From Elusimicrobiales bacterium (GTDB taxonomy: Bacteria; Elusimicrobiota; Elusimicrobia; Elusimicrobiales; Elusimicrobiaceae): a stretch of 34,279 bases of DNA. Where the stretch lies: contig JBAZJT010000020.1 of NCBI GenBank assembly GCA_041651175.1, positions 1-34,279 on the forward strand. Direction: 5' to 3'. Shown here piece by piece: positions 22,253 through 29,523 of the stretch. Position 1 is the stretch's first letter. Each line of letters begins with the position of its first letter. A program made the position numbers and the translations under genes. The notes below the pieces were generated by a model. That model ran no database searches. It had not been told where the DNA came from and worked only from the letters and a program-made list of their open reading frames with translations.

Positions 22253-23103
22253 AGGGACTCCTTAGCAGCGTCGTTTGCAATGATGCTTAGCGCGCGGCGC
22301 GCCAGCACCGCCGCCATCGCCCGCCGGTATTCGGCGGACGAGCGCGCGTCGTCCACGGGCGAGCAGGCGTCCCGCGCGGCCAGCGCGGCGCGCTCTATCA
22401 TGTCTGCGGAAAGAGGGGCGCCTTCCAGAATTTCCTGGGATTTGGCGGCGCGCAGCGGGCGCGGCCCCGCCGCGCCCAGCATTATGGAGACGCCGCGCGC
22501 CAGGCCGTTCTCCAGCCGCAATGTTACGCCTGCGGAGACTTTTGAAATGGCAAAGGAGCGGCGCGCCGCCAGCTTCAGATAAACGCCTTTGTGCGCGGTG
22601 TCGGGCAGCTCAAAACCCAGAATGATGTCGCAGCGCGAAAGCGCGGTTTTTTTCGGGCCCAGAACGAGGCTTTCAACCGGGATTTTCCGTATGCCGCCGT
22701 CGTTTGCGATGATGGCGGCGGCGTTTTCGGCGCAGAGGGCGCACAACCCGTCCGCCGCAGGCGAGCCGTTGGCGCAGTTGCCGCCCAGAGTGGCCATGTT
22801 GCGCAGGGACGGGCAGGCGAATTTGCGGCAGGCCTGCGCCAGCGCGGGCAGCATTTCCCGCGTCAGCGGATGCGCGCCCACATCGGTTATTTTCTCCGCC
22901 GCGCCGATGAAAATATGCCCGTCCTGCCGCCGTATGCCGCGTAGCTGCGGAAGGCGGCTTATGTCAACCCACGGGGCCGGCGCGCCGCCGCGCCGGGCCG
23001 ATATTAGCAAATCGGTTCCGCCGGCAAGCGCCCTGCCGCCGCCGCGCAGAACGCGCAGCGCCTCGGCAAGGGTGTTGGGCAGTATTATGCCGGCGTTGAG
23101 CAT
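22249..23103 (-). CDS. Molybdenum hydroxylase FAD subunit, first set (FAD-1)
   Basis: The 284-residue CoxM/XdhB-family protein has GGT (28-30; LAGGTDLLISARRG) and the second flavin loop ATLGGNCANGSPAADG, both close to consensus. It forms the FAD module of the heterotrimer with the Mo subunit and FeS-1. Its start lies inside the end of FeS-1 (19-base overlap) and its stop overlaps the TldD start by four bases. No Cys-rich iron-sulfur insert of the 4-hydroxybenzoyl-CoA reductase type is seen. Confidence 0.9.
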   Translation of the reverse strand: MLNAGIILPNTLAEALRVLRGGGRALAGGTDLLISARRGGAPAPWVDISRLPQLRGIRRQDGHIFIGAAEKITDVGAHPLTREMLPALAQACRKFACPSLRNMATLGGNCANGSPAADGLCALCAENAAAIIANDGGIRKIPVESLVLGPKKTALSRCDIILGFELPDTAHKGVYLKLAARRSFAISKVSAGVTLRLENGLARGVSIMLGAAGPRPLRAAKSQEILEGAPLSADMIERAALAARDACSPVDDARSSAEYRRAMAAVLARRALSIIANDAAKESL

Positions 23104-23582
23104 TTTTTCCTCATCTCCGCGGCAGCTTTTTCAACGGCGCGGAAAATCATCTCGTAGCCGGTGCAGCGGCAGATATTGCCGGAGAGGGCTTCTTTTATCT
23201 GGTCGCGGGTCGGGGAGAGGGTTTCGCTTAAAAGCGCGTAGGCGGCCACTATCATGCCCGGCGTGCAGAAACCGCACTGCACCGCGCCCTCTTCCGCGAA
23301 GGCACTGGACAGCGGATGCGGGCCGTTCTTGTTTATGCCCTCTATGGTGATAATGCTTGCACCTTCGGCCTGCGCCGCCATGAAAAGGCAGGAATTTACC
23401 GCCCTGCCGTTTACAATCACAAGGCATGCGCCGCATTCGCCCTGATTGCAGCCGGTTTTGGTGCCTGTAAGCAGCAGTTCCCCGCGCAGAAATTCGGCAA
23501 GGGTGAGGCCGGAATCAATTTCCCGCGACACCGCCGCGCCGTTGACCGCGCAGCCCAGCCTTATTTTTGAAGAGCTTTCCAT
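23085..23582 (-). CDS. Molybdenum hydroxylase [2Fe-2S] subunit, first set (FeS-1)
   Basis: The 165-residue small subunit is of the usual length. The first cluster uses C45, C50, C53 and C65 (GCNQGECGAC); the second uses C103, C106, C138 and C140 (QCGFC, ICRCTGY). It overlaps the Mo-subunit gene by 22 bases and FAD-1 by 19, so it is strongly coupled in translation and is the natural partner of that Mo subunit. FeS-2 shares only the general family pattern with it. Confidence 0.93.
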   Translation of the reverse strand: MESSSKIRLGCAVNGAAVSREIDSGLTLAEFLRGELLLTGTKTGCNQGECGACLVIVNGRAVNSCLFMAAQAEGASIITIEGINKNGPHPLSSAFAEEGAVQCGFCTPGMIVAAYALLSETLSPTRDQIKEALSGNICRCTGYEMIFRAVEKAAAEMRKKCSTPA

Positions 23583-25801
23583 AATTTCTCCGGCAGCATG
23601 GGCAGTTCGCGCAGCCGCGCGCCGCAGGCCGCAAAGACGGCGTTGGCCACGGCTGGCGCGACGGCGATAAGAGGCGCCTCGCCGAAACCCTTGGCGTTAT
23701 AGGGGCCCTGCTCGTAGCCGCGCTCTATGATGGCGCAATCAAACTCAGGCGTCTGCTCCGCCGAGGGGACCAGATAGTCCGTCATATTCGGGTTCTGCAT
23801 GACGCCGTCTTTTAACACCAGATTTTCGCAGACGGCGTACCCCATCCCCTGCAACGCGCCGCCCTGCATCTGCCCCTCGGTAAGCTGCGGGTTTACCGCC
23901 TTGCCCATGTCGTGGGCGCAGATAAGTTTCTCCACACGGATTTCGCCGGTTTCGCGGTCCACGGAGACTTCCGCCGCGTTGGCGGAATAGGCGTAGATTA
24001 CATAGGGGACACCCTGTCCGTCCTCGCTGTTATAGGACGTGGGCGGGGCTATGTACCAGCCGTGTTCGGCCATTTTCAGGCGGCGGCCCCAGCATTCGGC
24101 GGCGGCCTCCGCAAAAGACACGGCGGCGCCTCCGGCGGAAAAAACGCCGTTTGACGCAGCCATTTCCCCGGCGGGCGCGCCTTTGGCAGACAGCAAATCC
24201 CGCGCGGCGGAAAACAGCCGCTCCCGCAGGGGGGAGCAGGCCTCCAGCACGGCGTTGCCGGCCATTAAAGTGGTGCGGCTGGCGACGGTGGGCCCGGAAT
24301 CCGGGACAAGGGCGGTGTCCACCTCCGAAACGCGCACGGCGCAATACGGGGCGTTTAGCGATTCCGCCGCTATCTGGGCCAGCACGGTCTGCGCGCCCTG
24401 CCCCATCTCGGTATTGCCGACGGCGACCTGCGCCGAGCCGTCCTTGAAAACCGTAACCGCCGCGCCGGCCCTGTCCAGATATTTCCCGCCCGCGCCAAGC
24501 CCCACGCCGTAATAGCTGACCGAAAACCCCGTCCCGCGCCCGGGTTTGGGCGGGCCGGCGCGCCGGCGCGCCTCAAGCAGCGCCTCCTCCAGCCCGCAGG
24601 ACTGGGACACCGTCTGGCCGCAGGCGGTTTTATCGCCCGGGCGGAGAATGTTTTTAAGGCGCAGTTCCACCGGGTCCATTCCCAGCTTTGCGGCCAGCTC
24701 GTCTATGAGGGATTCTGTCGCGAAGGAAATCTGCGGCTGGCCGAACCCCCTGTAGGCGCCGCATGGAACCTTATTGGTGGCGGCGGCGAAGGTTTCCACC
24801 AGGAGGTTGTCCAGGACATAGGGGCCCGTGGCATGTACTGTCCCGCGCCAGAGGACTATAGGCGAAAGCGTGGCGTAAGCCCCGCCGTCCAGCACATACT
24901 TCACCCGGCAGGCGGTGATTTTGCCGTCCCTGCGCGCGGCGTAGAGGACTTTCATCCACGCCGGGTGGCGCTTGCTCATGGACAGGAAATCCTCGTCGCG
25001 CTCGTATATCAGCTTGACCGGCCTGCCGGTTTTGCGCGCGGCCAGCGCGGCATGCGCGGCCACAAGGGCGGGCACATCCTCCTTGCCGCCGAAGCCGCCG
25101 CCCGTTACCCGCTGCACCACGCGTACCATGTTTTGCGGCACGCCCAGAACGCAGGCCACTGCGTCATGCACGTAAAAAGGGCATTGGGTGGAGGTGTATA
25201 TCGTCATCGCGCCGTTTTCCGGCACGGCCAGCGCGCCCTGCGTTTCCAGATAGACATGCGCCTGGTAATTGGCGGTATAGACCGCCTCAACCACCGCGTC
25301 GGCGGAGCGGATGGCCTCTTCCGCATCGCCGCGTTTCACTCGGTAGCTGGAGATGATGTTGTTTTCGCCGTGGACTTTCGGGGCGGACGGCTCCATCGCG
25401 GCAAGCGGGTCCGTCACAAACTCCAGCTTGCGGAATGCGACGCGGGTTCTGCGCGCCGCCTCAACCGCGGCATGGCGGGTGTCCGCCACGACGATGGCGA
25501 GCGTCTCGCCGCAGAATTTGGCTTCCTTCTCCGGCAGGAAGGGATAATCGTTTTTAACCAGCGGCCACTGGTTTTTGCCCGGGATGTCTTTTGCGGTTAT
25601 AGAGGCGGCAAAACCGCTTACGGCGGCGGCCTCGGAAAAATCAAGTTCTTCTATAAGGATATGCGGATGCGCGCTGCGCACCGCCGCGGCATAGAGCGTT
25701 CCGGCGGGGGCGCAGTCGTCCACATACACCGCCGCGCCGCAGGCTTTGGGCAGGGCGTCCTTGCGAATCTCGCTTTTGCCGACGGTGAAAAGCTCGGTCA
25801 T
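23561..25801 (-). CDS. Molybdopterin-binding catalytic subunit, xanthine dehydrogenase-like
   Basis: The start is ATG 25801 (MTELFTVGKSEIRKDALPKA), overlapping XdhC by four bases; the frame runs further upstream only as antisense-like sequence. The 746-residue protein hydroxylates an aromatic heterocycle or similar substrate at a Mo=S/O centre. Cofactor and active-site motifs are GGGFGGKE (234-241), AYRGFGQPQ (349-357), MGQGAQT (466-472) and KGFGE with the catalytic base E708. By alignment from memory, E241 and R319 match the two substrate-orienting residues of bovine xanthine oxidase (E802, R880), and R351/F353 match R912/F914. That favours a purine substrate, although the sequence around 182-190 is not diagnostic. 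MoaD, MocA and XdhC genes directly upstream support a Mo enzyme needing a cytosine-dinucleotide or sulfurated cofactor. Confidence 0.92.
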   Translation of the reverse strand: MTELFTVGKSEIRKDALPKACGAAVYVDDCAPAGTLYAAAVRSAHPHILIEELDFSEAAAVSGFAASITAKDIPGKNQWPLVKNDYPFLPEKEAKFCGETLAIVVADTRHAAVEAARRTRVAFRKLEFVTDPLAAMEPSAPKVHGENNIISSYRVKRGDAEEAIRSADAVVEAVYTANYQAHVYLETQGALAVPENGAMTIYTSTQCPFYVHDAVACVLGVPQNMVRVVQRVTGGGFGGKEDVPALVAAHAALAARKTGRPVKLIYERDEDFLSMSKRHPAWMKVLYAARRDGKITACRVKYVLDGGAYATLSPIVLWRGTVHATGPYVLDNLLVETFAAATNKVPCGAYRGFGQPQISFATESLIDELAAKLGMDPVELRLKNILRPGDKTACGQTVSQSCGLEEALLEARRRAGPPKPGRGTGFSVSYYGVGLGAGGKYLDRAGAAVTVFKDGSAQVAVGNTEMGQGAQTVLAQIAAESLNAPYCAVRVSEVDTALVPDSGPTVASRTTLMAGNAVLEACSPLRERLFSAARDLLSAKGAPAGEMAASNGVFSAGGAAVSFAEAAAECWGRRLKMAEHGWYIAPPTSYNSEDGQGVPYVIYAYSANAAEVSVDRETGEIRVEKLICAHDMGKAVNPQLTEGQMQGGALQGMGYAVCENLVLKDGVMQNPNMTDYLVPSAEQTPEFDCAIIERGYEQGPYNAKGFGEAPLIAVAPAVANAVFAACGARLRELPMLPEKLWKALQK

Positions 25802-26634
25802 CGTTTCACGGGCCGTTTGCCGGCGGGGCGGGCCTCCCGCACGCGCATGTGCGCGCCGGTTCTGCCGTTGGCGATTTTCAATATCTCCGCCAGGACGGAA
25901 ATGGCTATCTCGCCCGGCGTCTTGCCGCTTATATCCAGCCCTATGGGCGAGAAAACGCGGTTGTCCCTTTCGGGATGAAGGCCTTTGCGGTTGAAGCCGG
26001 CGAAAACCTCGCGCACCTTGGAGGCGGAGCCTATCATCCCTATATACGCCGCCTTGGTGGGCAGGGCGCGCAGCAGGCATTGCGCGTCAAAGGCATGTCC
26101 GCGCGTAACAATCACTATATAAGTGCGCCCGTCCACCCGGGCGGGGGTTATGGCTTTGTGGGGACGGGCGACCACTATTTCCGCCGCCTCGGGGAAACGC
26201 TCCCTGCTGGCGAAATCGGCGCGCTCGTCTGCGACGCTGTAAGGTATCGCGGCGCAGCCGGCCGCCCGGGCGATTTTAAGCGCCACATGCCCGGCTCCCA
26301 GAATCAGCAGTTTTATTTTTGCGGAAAAAACCTCTATGTAAACCTCCGCCCTGCCGGAGCATAACATGCCCGCGCCCCCGGGGGTGAGGTCGAAGCTCTC
26401 GCGCCGGTTTTCGCCCAGCTTCAGCGCGGCGAGGGCGGATTTTATGCACAAAGCCTCCAGCCTGCCGCCGCCGACGGTTCCGGCGATACCCCCGCCGGGA
26501 AAAACAACCATGCGCGAGCCCGCGTCCCGCGGCGTGGAGCCCGCGGAGGAGATAATCGTAACAAGCGCGGCTTCCCGGCCCGCCTCTATGGCCTGGTCCA
26601 GCAGCCTGAAAATCCGTTCCGGCTCATTCATCAT
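25798..26634 (-). CDS. xdhC: XdhC/CoxI-family Mo-cofactor insertion and sulfuration factor
   Basis: The 278-residue protein has the two-domain XdhC layout. The N-terminal domain has AGSTPRDAGSRMVV (31-44), GTVGGGRLE (52-60) and MLCSGRAEVYIE (90-101); the C-terminal Rossmann domain has LGAGHVA (112-118). XdhC proteins bind the finished Mo cofactor, promote its sulfuration and hand it to the hydroxylase apoenzyme. The basic tail (REARPAGKRPVKR) is unremarkable. It overlaps the Mo-subunit gene by four bases, and MocA by 11. It is cytoplasmic. Confidence 0.92.
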   Translation of the reverse strand: MMNEPERIFRLLDQAIEAGREAALVTIISSAGSTPRDAGSRMVVFPGGGIAGTVGGGRLEALCIKSALAALKLGENRRESFDLTPGGAGMLCSGRAEVYIEVFSAKIKLLILGAGHVALKIARAAGCAAIPYSVADERADFASRERFPEAAEIVVARPHKAITPARVDGRTYIVIVTRGHAFDAQCLLRALPTKAAYIGMIGSASKVREVFAGFNRKGLHPERDNRVFSPIGLDISGKTPGEIAISVLAEILKIANGRTGAHMRVREARPAGKRPVKR

Positions 26635-27217
26635 GTCGGCTCCGTGTCAAAACGGCGTATTGTTCCGGCGTGTCTATGTCGCGTATCACGGATTCCTCGT
26701 CTACGTCTACATCTATGACCGAGACGCTGCCGTGATGCGTTACCCAGTGCAGCCCCTTGTCCGGCGGGGCTTCAAAACAGAGCGGCCAGACCCTGGCATC
26801 CAGTATTATGGGATGCCCGCGCTTTCCCCTGTGCCTCGGGATTGCGATGCAGCCGGGATTTTGCCGCCAGGCGTCTATCAGCTTCTCATAGACGGCGGAG
26901 CTTACCTCCGGCTGGTCCACCAGCGCCATCACCGCCGCGCCGGCGTATACCGGCATGTTGCGCAGCGCCGTTTTCAGCGAGGACAGCTGCCCCTGCTCCG
27001 GGTGCGGGTTGACCAGCGCATGGGTGTGTCTGCCCGGCCATTTCCCGCGTATTTCCGCCGCATGCGCGCCCATTACCACGGTTATGCTGTGAACGCCCGC
27101 CCCGTGCATGGCGGAGCAGACCGCGTCAAGAAAAGTGCCGCCCCTGTACTCCAGCAGCGCCTTGGGCCGTCCCATGCGCGATGAGGCGCCCGCGGCCAGT
27201 ATGATGCCGCATATCAT
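26624..27217 (-). CDS. mocA: MocA-type molybdenum cofactor nucleotidyltransferase
   Basis: The start ATG 27217 follows a ribosome site (GGAGGG) ending at the stop of the MoaD gene. It yields 197 residues beginning MICGIILAAGASSRMGRPKA, the NTP-binding signature LAAGxSxRMGxxK. VDQP and GKRGHPIIL, the other MobA/MocA-family motifs, are present. It probably adds CMP to molybdopterin to make the cytosine-dinucleotide cofactor used by bacterial hydroxylases. It could belong to the related GMP-transferring branch, but context favours MocA. Confidence 0.88.
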   Translation of the reverse strand: MICGIILAAGASSRMGRPKALLEYRGGTFLDAVCSAMHGAGVHSITVVMGAHAAEIRGKWPGRHTHALVNPHPEQGQLSSLKTALRNMPVYAGAAVMALVDQPEVSSAVYEKLIDAWRQNPGCIAIPRHRGKRGHPIILDARVWPLCFEAPPDKGLHWVTHHGSVSVIDVDVDEESVIRDIDTPEQYAVLTRSRHDE

Positions 27218-27218
27218 G

Positions 27219-27494
27219 CTACCCTCCGGACACCGGCGGGAACACATGAAGCACGTCCCCGTCTTTCAGTTTTGCCTGCGCCATTTTTCGGTGATCCAGC
27301 AGGTCGGAGTTAAGTGTAACGGCGAAATGCGCGCGCAGTACGCCCTCTTCGTCAAGCAGCAGCCTGTCCAGCCCGGGCTTTGCGGCGGCCAGCGCGCCGA
27401 TTACGTCGGAGGCGCTGCCGCCTTCCAGTATGACGGAAGATTCGCCCAGTCTGTCTTTGAGCGTGGTGTAGAGCTTTACAATAACCTTGGCCAT
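27219..27494 (-). CDS. moaD: MoaD/ThiS-family sulfur-carrier protein, first gene of the Mo operon
   Basis: The 91-residue beta-grasp protein ends in HVFPPVSGG. The C-terminal Gly-Gly is adenylated and thiocarboxylated in the family to donate sulfur for the dithiolene of molybdopterin. The N-terminus (VIVKLYTTLKDRLG) is like MoaD. Position at the head of a Mo operon favours MoaD over ThiS. No MoaE, MoeB or other cofactor gene is present, so the rest of the pathway must be elsewhere. The weak ribosome site is AGGTG. Confidence 0.85.
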   Translation of the reverse strand: MAKVIVKLYTTLKDRLGESSVILEGGSASDVIGALAAAKPGLDRLLLDEEGVLRAHFAVTLNSDLLDHRKMAQAKLKDGDVLHVFPPVSGG

Positions 27495-27541
27495 TGAAAC
27501 ACCTGTGCAATTTTACAATATCCGAAGCCCGGCAAGGCTTA
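27495..27541 (-). promoter_or_regulatory. Likely Mo-operon promoter region, weak signals
   Basis: In these 47 bases the minus strand has TTGCCG followed, 14 bases later, by TAAAAT, about 19 bases before the MoaD ATG. The spacing is poor. A small hairpin (AAGCC/GGCTT) overlaps it and may belong to the region between the two minus-strand genes. No Mo-cofactor riboswitch could fit here. Confidence 0.3.
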
Positions 27542-29473
27542 TTATGGCCGGCCCGACATTATCCGGTCAAACAGGGACTGAAGCTGTGCGGCGGTTTCCG
27601 GCGAAGGCCGGGCGGAAGATGTCCGGCCCGGTTTCTTTGCCAGCCGCGCGGCATAGGCCACAATCAGCGGATTTGCGCCGGCGTCCGGCGCGGCGGACAG
27701 CGCGTCCAATGCCTGCTCGGTCTGGCCGGAACGCTCCAGCGCGAATGCCCGGAATACCGCCACGCCGGGGCGCATGGGGCTTAACTCGTAAAGCCGGCGG
27801 TATGCGTCCGCTGATTTTTTCCAGTCGCGCAGCATCAGCAGCGAATAGCCCAGATTCTGCCAGCCGTTGGCGTCCGCGCCGTTGAGGGCGACCGCCTTTT
27901 CCGCCGCGGCCTTCGCGGCCTGCCAGTCGCCGACGCTGCTTGACGCCCAGGATAACTGCATCCACGCCGGACCGTAGAGCGGGGCCAGCCGCGCCGCTTT
28001 CGTGAAACAGGCTGTCGCCTCCGGCCATGCGCCCGCCTTGCCCAAAGCCGTGCCGATGTTCACATAGCCGATATGCGCCGCCCCCTCGTTATCGCCGGAG
28101 GAGGCCAGCCGCTTCAATTCGTCCGTGTTGTGGGTGAAATACATGGACTGCACCGCCGCGCGCAGGGCGCTGCTGAGCCAGCCGGGACGCATTTTCTCGC
28201 TGGCGGAGGCGGCCTCCAGCGCAAGTTGCGGCTGCCCCTGGCGCAGCAGGGAGGGGGCGCGCTCCGCCTCCACTTTCCAACTGTAGGGCGGATTGGAATG
28301 TATCTCCAGAAAAGACCATTCATCGCGGCTGGCGTATACATGCCGCGCGGACTGGATGAACCAGAAAAGCCCAACGGCGCAGGCTGCGGCGGCCATCTGG
28401 CGTAGATATTGCGGCCTGTCCCTTGCAATCAGGCACAAGCCAATCAGCGCAAGCGCGAAAGAGGATATGGCGCGCGTGGGCATAATCTCGCCGTTCATGG
28501 TCAGCGAGGCCGCAATCTCTCCCCCGCAAAGCGCAAACAGCGCAAGCCATACCAAAGCGGTTCTGCGCGGCGCGGACAGGAAAACGGCGGCTGCCGCCGC
28601 GGCGGCCCACAGCGCCAGATGCAGCGCGTAAAGCGGGGAGGCGGCCATTCCGCCCATGGCGCGGAAGCTGCCCGTAACGAGTATGCCGAGATACTTTGAA
28701 TACGCCGCGCCGGCGTATCGCAGCATGGCCCACTGCATCGCGCCCGGATGCGGGGGCCTGTCATGCGCCAGCGCGAAATGCCGCTGCAGCAGATACAATC
28801 CGACCGCCGCGCCGCAGGCGGCAAGCGCGATCAATCTGCGCCTGGAAAACCCCTGCCGCGCCGCGACCGTGGCCAGCGCAACGGGAATCAGCACGGCATT
28901 CTCGCGGGAAAGGCAGCCCGCGTACACGCAAAGCGCGGACAGAAAACAGTACAGCAGTCCGCTTTCCGCCGCACTGAAGGCAAGCCATGCGCCAGCCGCC
29001 GCCGGGATAAGCAGCGTATTGCATGCCGCCACCGGCGAAATGAAACAGAAGCTGTTATAGGGATGCGCCATCAGCAGGGCCGCCGCGCACCATGCCGCAG
29101 CAGGCGGCGCGCCCGTGCGCAGCAGCGGCGGCACTATTGAGGCGGCGCATAAAAGCCAGATAATTCCCGCCGCCAGCCTGTAGGGCGCGTCGCTGCCGCA
29201 GCTGTAATTTCTGGCGAGTGTGCCCAGCAGCGCGTTTTCCAGCGGACGGTAGTACGCCCCGTCTTCGCCCGTCTCGCGCGACATCAGCAGTTCCGAGTAC
29301 GGGGCGGAGCTAAGCCAGCCGCACGGGACTTGTATCTTAAGCCCCTCCTCGGCGATAAAAGCGTCGCTGCGGGCCAGCCATATAAGCAGCCCTCCGGCCA
29401 GGAAATAAGCTGCCGCCAGCGCCAGCGCGCGTTTCTGTGGTTTTGCGGCGGGAGTCGCGTATTTTTTTCCCAT
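27542..29473 (-). CDS. Membrane protein with GT-C-like helices and C-terminal TPR repeats
   Basis: The 643-residue protein has about nine or ten membrane helices in its first 390 residues, including a cytoplasmic-to-periplasmic start (QKRALALAAAYFLAGGLLIW). A long loop contains GEDGAYYRPLENALLG and SRENAVLIP. The final 200 or so residues form TPR-like pairs of helices, for example GYVNIGTALGKAGAWPEATA, YGPAWMQLSWASSSVGDWQA and NGWQNLGYSLLMLRDWKKSA. This layout resembles bacterial homologues of TMTC-type O-mannosyltransferases. A typical acidic catalytic pair cannot be pinned down. It may glycosylate exported proteins or build a surface sugar. The gene diverges from the dikinase-like gene and lies upstream of the Mo operon in the same direction but separated by 47 bases, so it is likely an independent unit. 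Confidence 0.7.
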   Translation of the reverse strand: MGKKYATPAAKPQKRALALAAAYFLAGGLLIWLARSDAFIAEEGLKIQVPCGWLSSAPYSELLMSRETGEDGAYYRPLENALLGTLARNYSCGSDAPYRLAAGIIWLLCAASIVPPLLRTGAPPAAAWCAAALLMAHPYNSFCFISPVAACNTLLIPAAAGAWLAFSAAESGLLYCFLSALCVYAGCLSRENAVLIPVALATVAARQGFSRRRLIALAACGAAVGLYLLQRHFALAHDRPPHPGAMQWAMLRYAGAAYSKYLGILVTGSFRAMGGMAASPLYALHLALWAAAAAAAVFLSAPRRTALVWLALFALCGGEIAASLTMNGEIMPTRAISSFALALIGLCLIARDRPQYLRQMAAAACAVGLFWFIQSARHVYASRDEWSFLEIHSNPPYSWKVEAERAPSLLRQGQPQLALEAASASEKMRPGWLSSALRAAVQSMYFTHNTDELKRLASSGDNEGAAHIGYVNIGTALGKAGAWPEATACFTKAARLAPLYGPAWMQLSWASSSVGDWQAAKAAAEKAVALNGADANGWQNLGYSLLMLRDWKKSADAYRRLYELSPMRPGVAVFRAFALERSGQTEQALDALSAAPDAGANPLIVAYAARLAKKPGRTSSARPSPETAAQLQSLFDRIMSGRP

Positions 29474-29523
29474 TTTCAGAAGTTTATTAAGTTGCCGTGC
29501 GTCCCGGCAACAGAAAAAGTAAA
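29474..29523. promoter_or_regulatory. Divergent control region with a 7-bp inverted repeat
   Basis: GTTGCCG (29491-29497) pairs with CGGCAAC (29505-29511) around 7 bases, in the middle of the 50-base gap between two divergent genes. TTGCCG could act as a -35 box in both directions; minus-strand TAATAA (29490-29485) is a fair -10. The inverted repeat is a candidate operator. Confidence 0.35.

Noticed and set aside
27495..27541. Molybdenum-cofactor riboswitch before the Mo operon
   Set aside because: Only 47 bases lie between the neighbouring genes, too few for that RNA, and no matching stems are seen.
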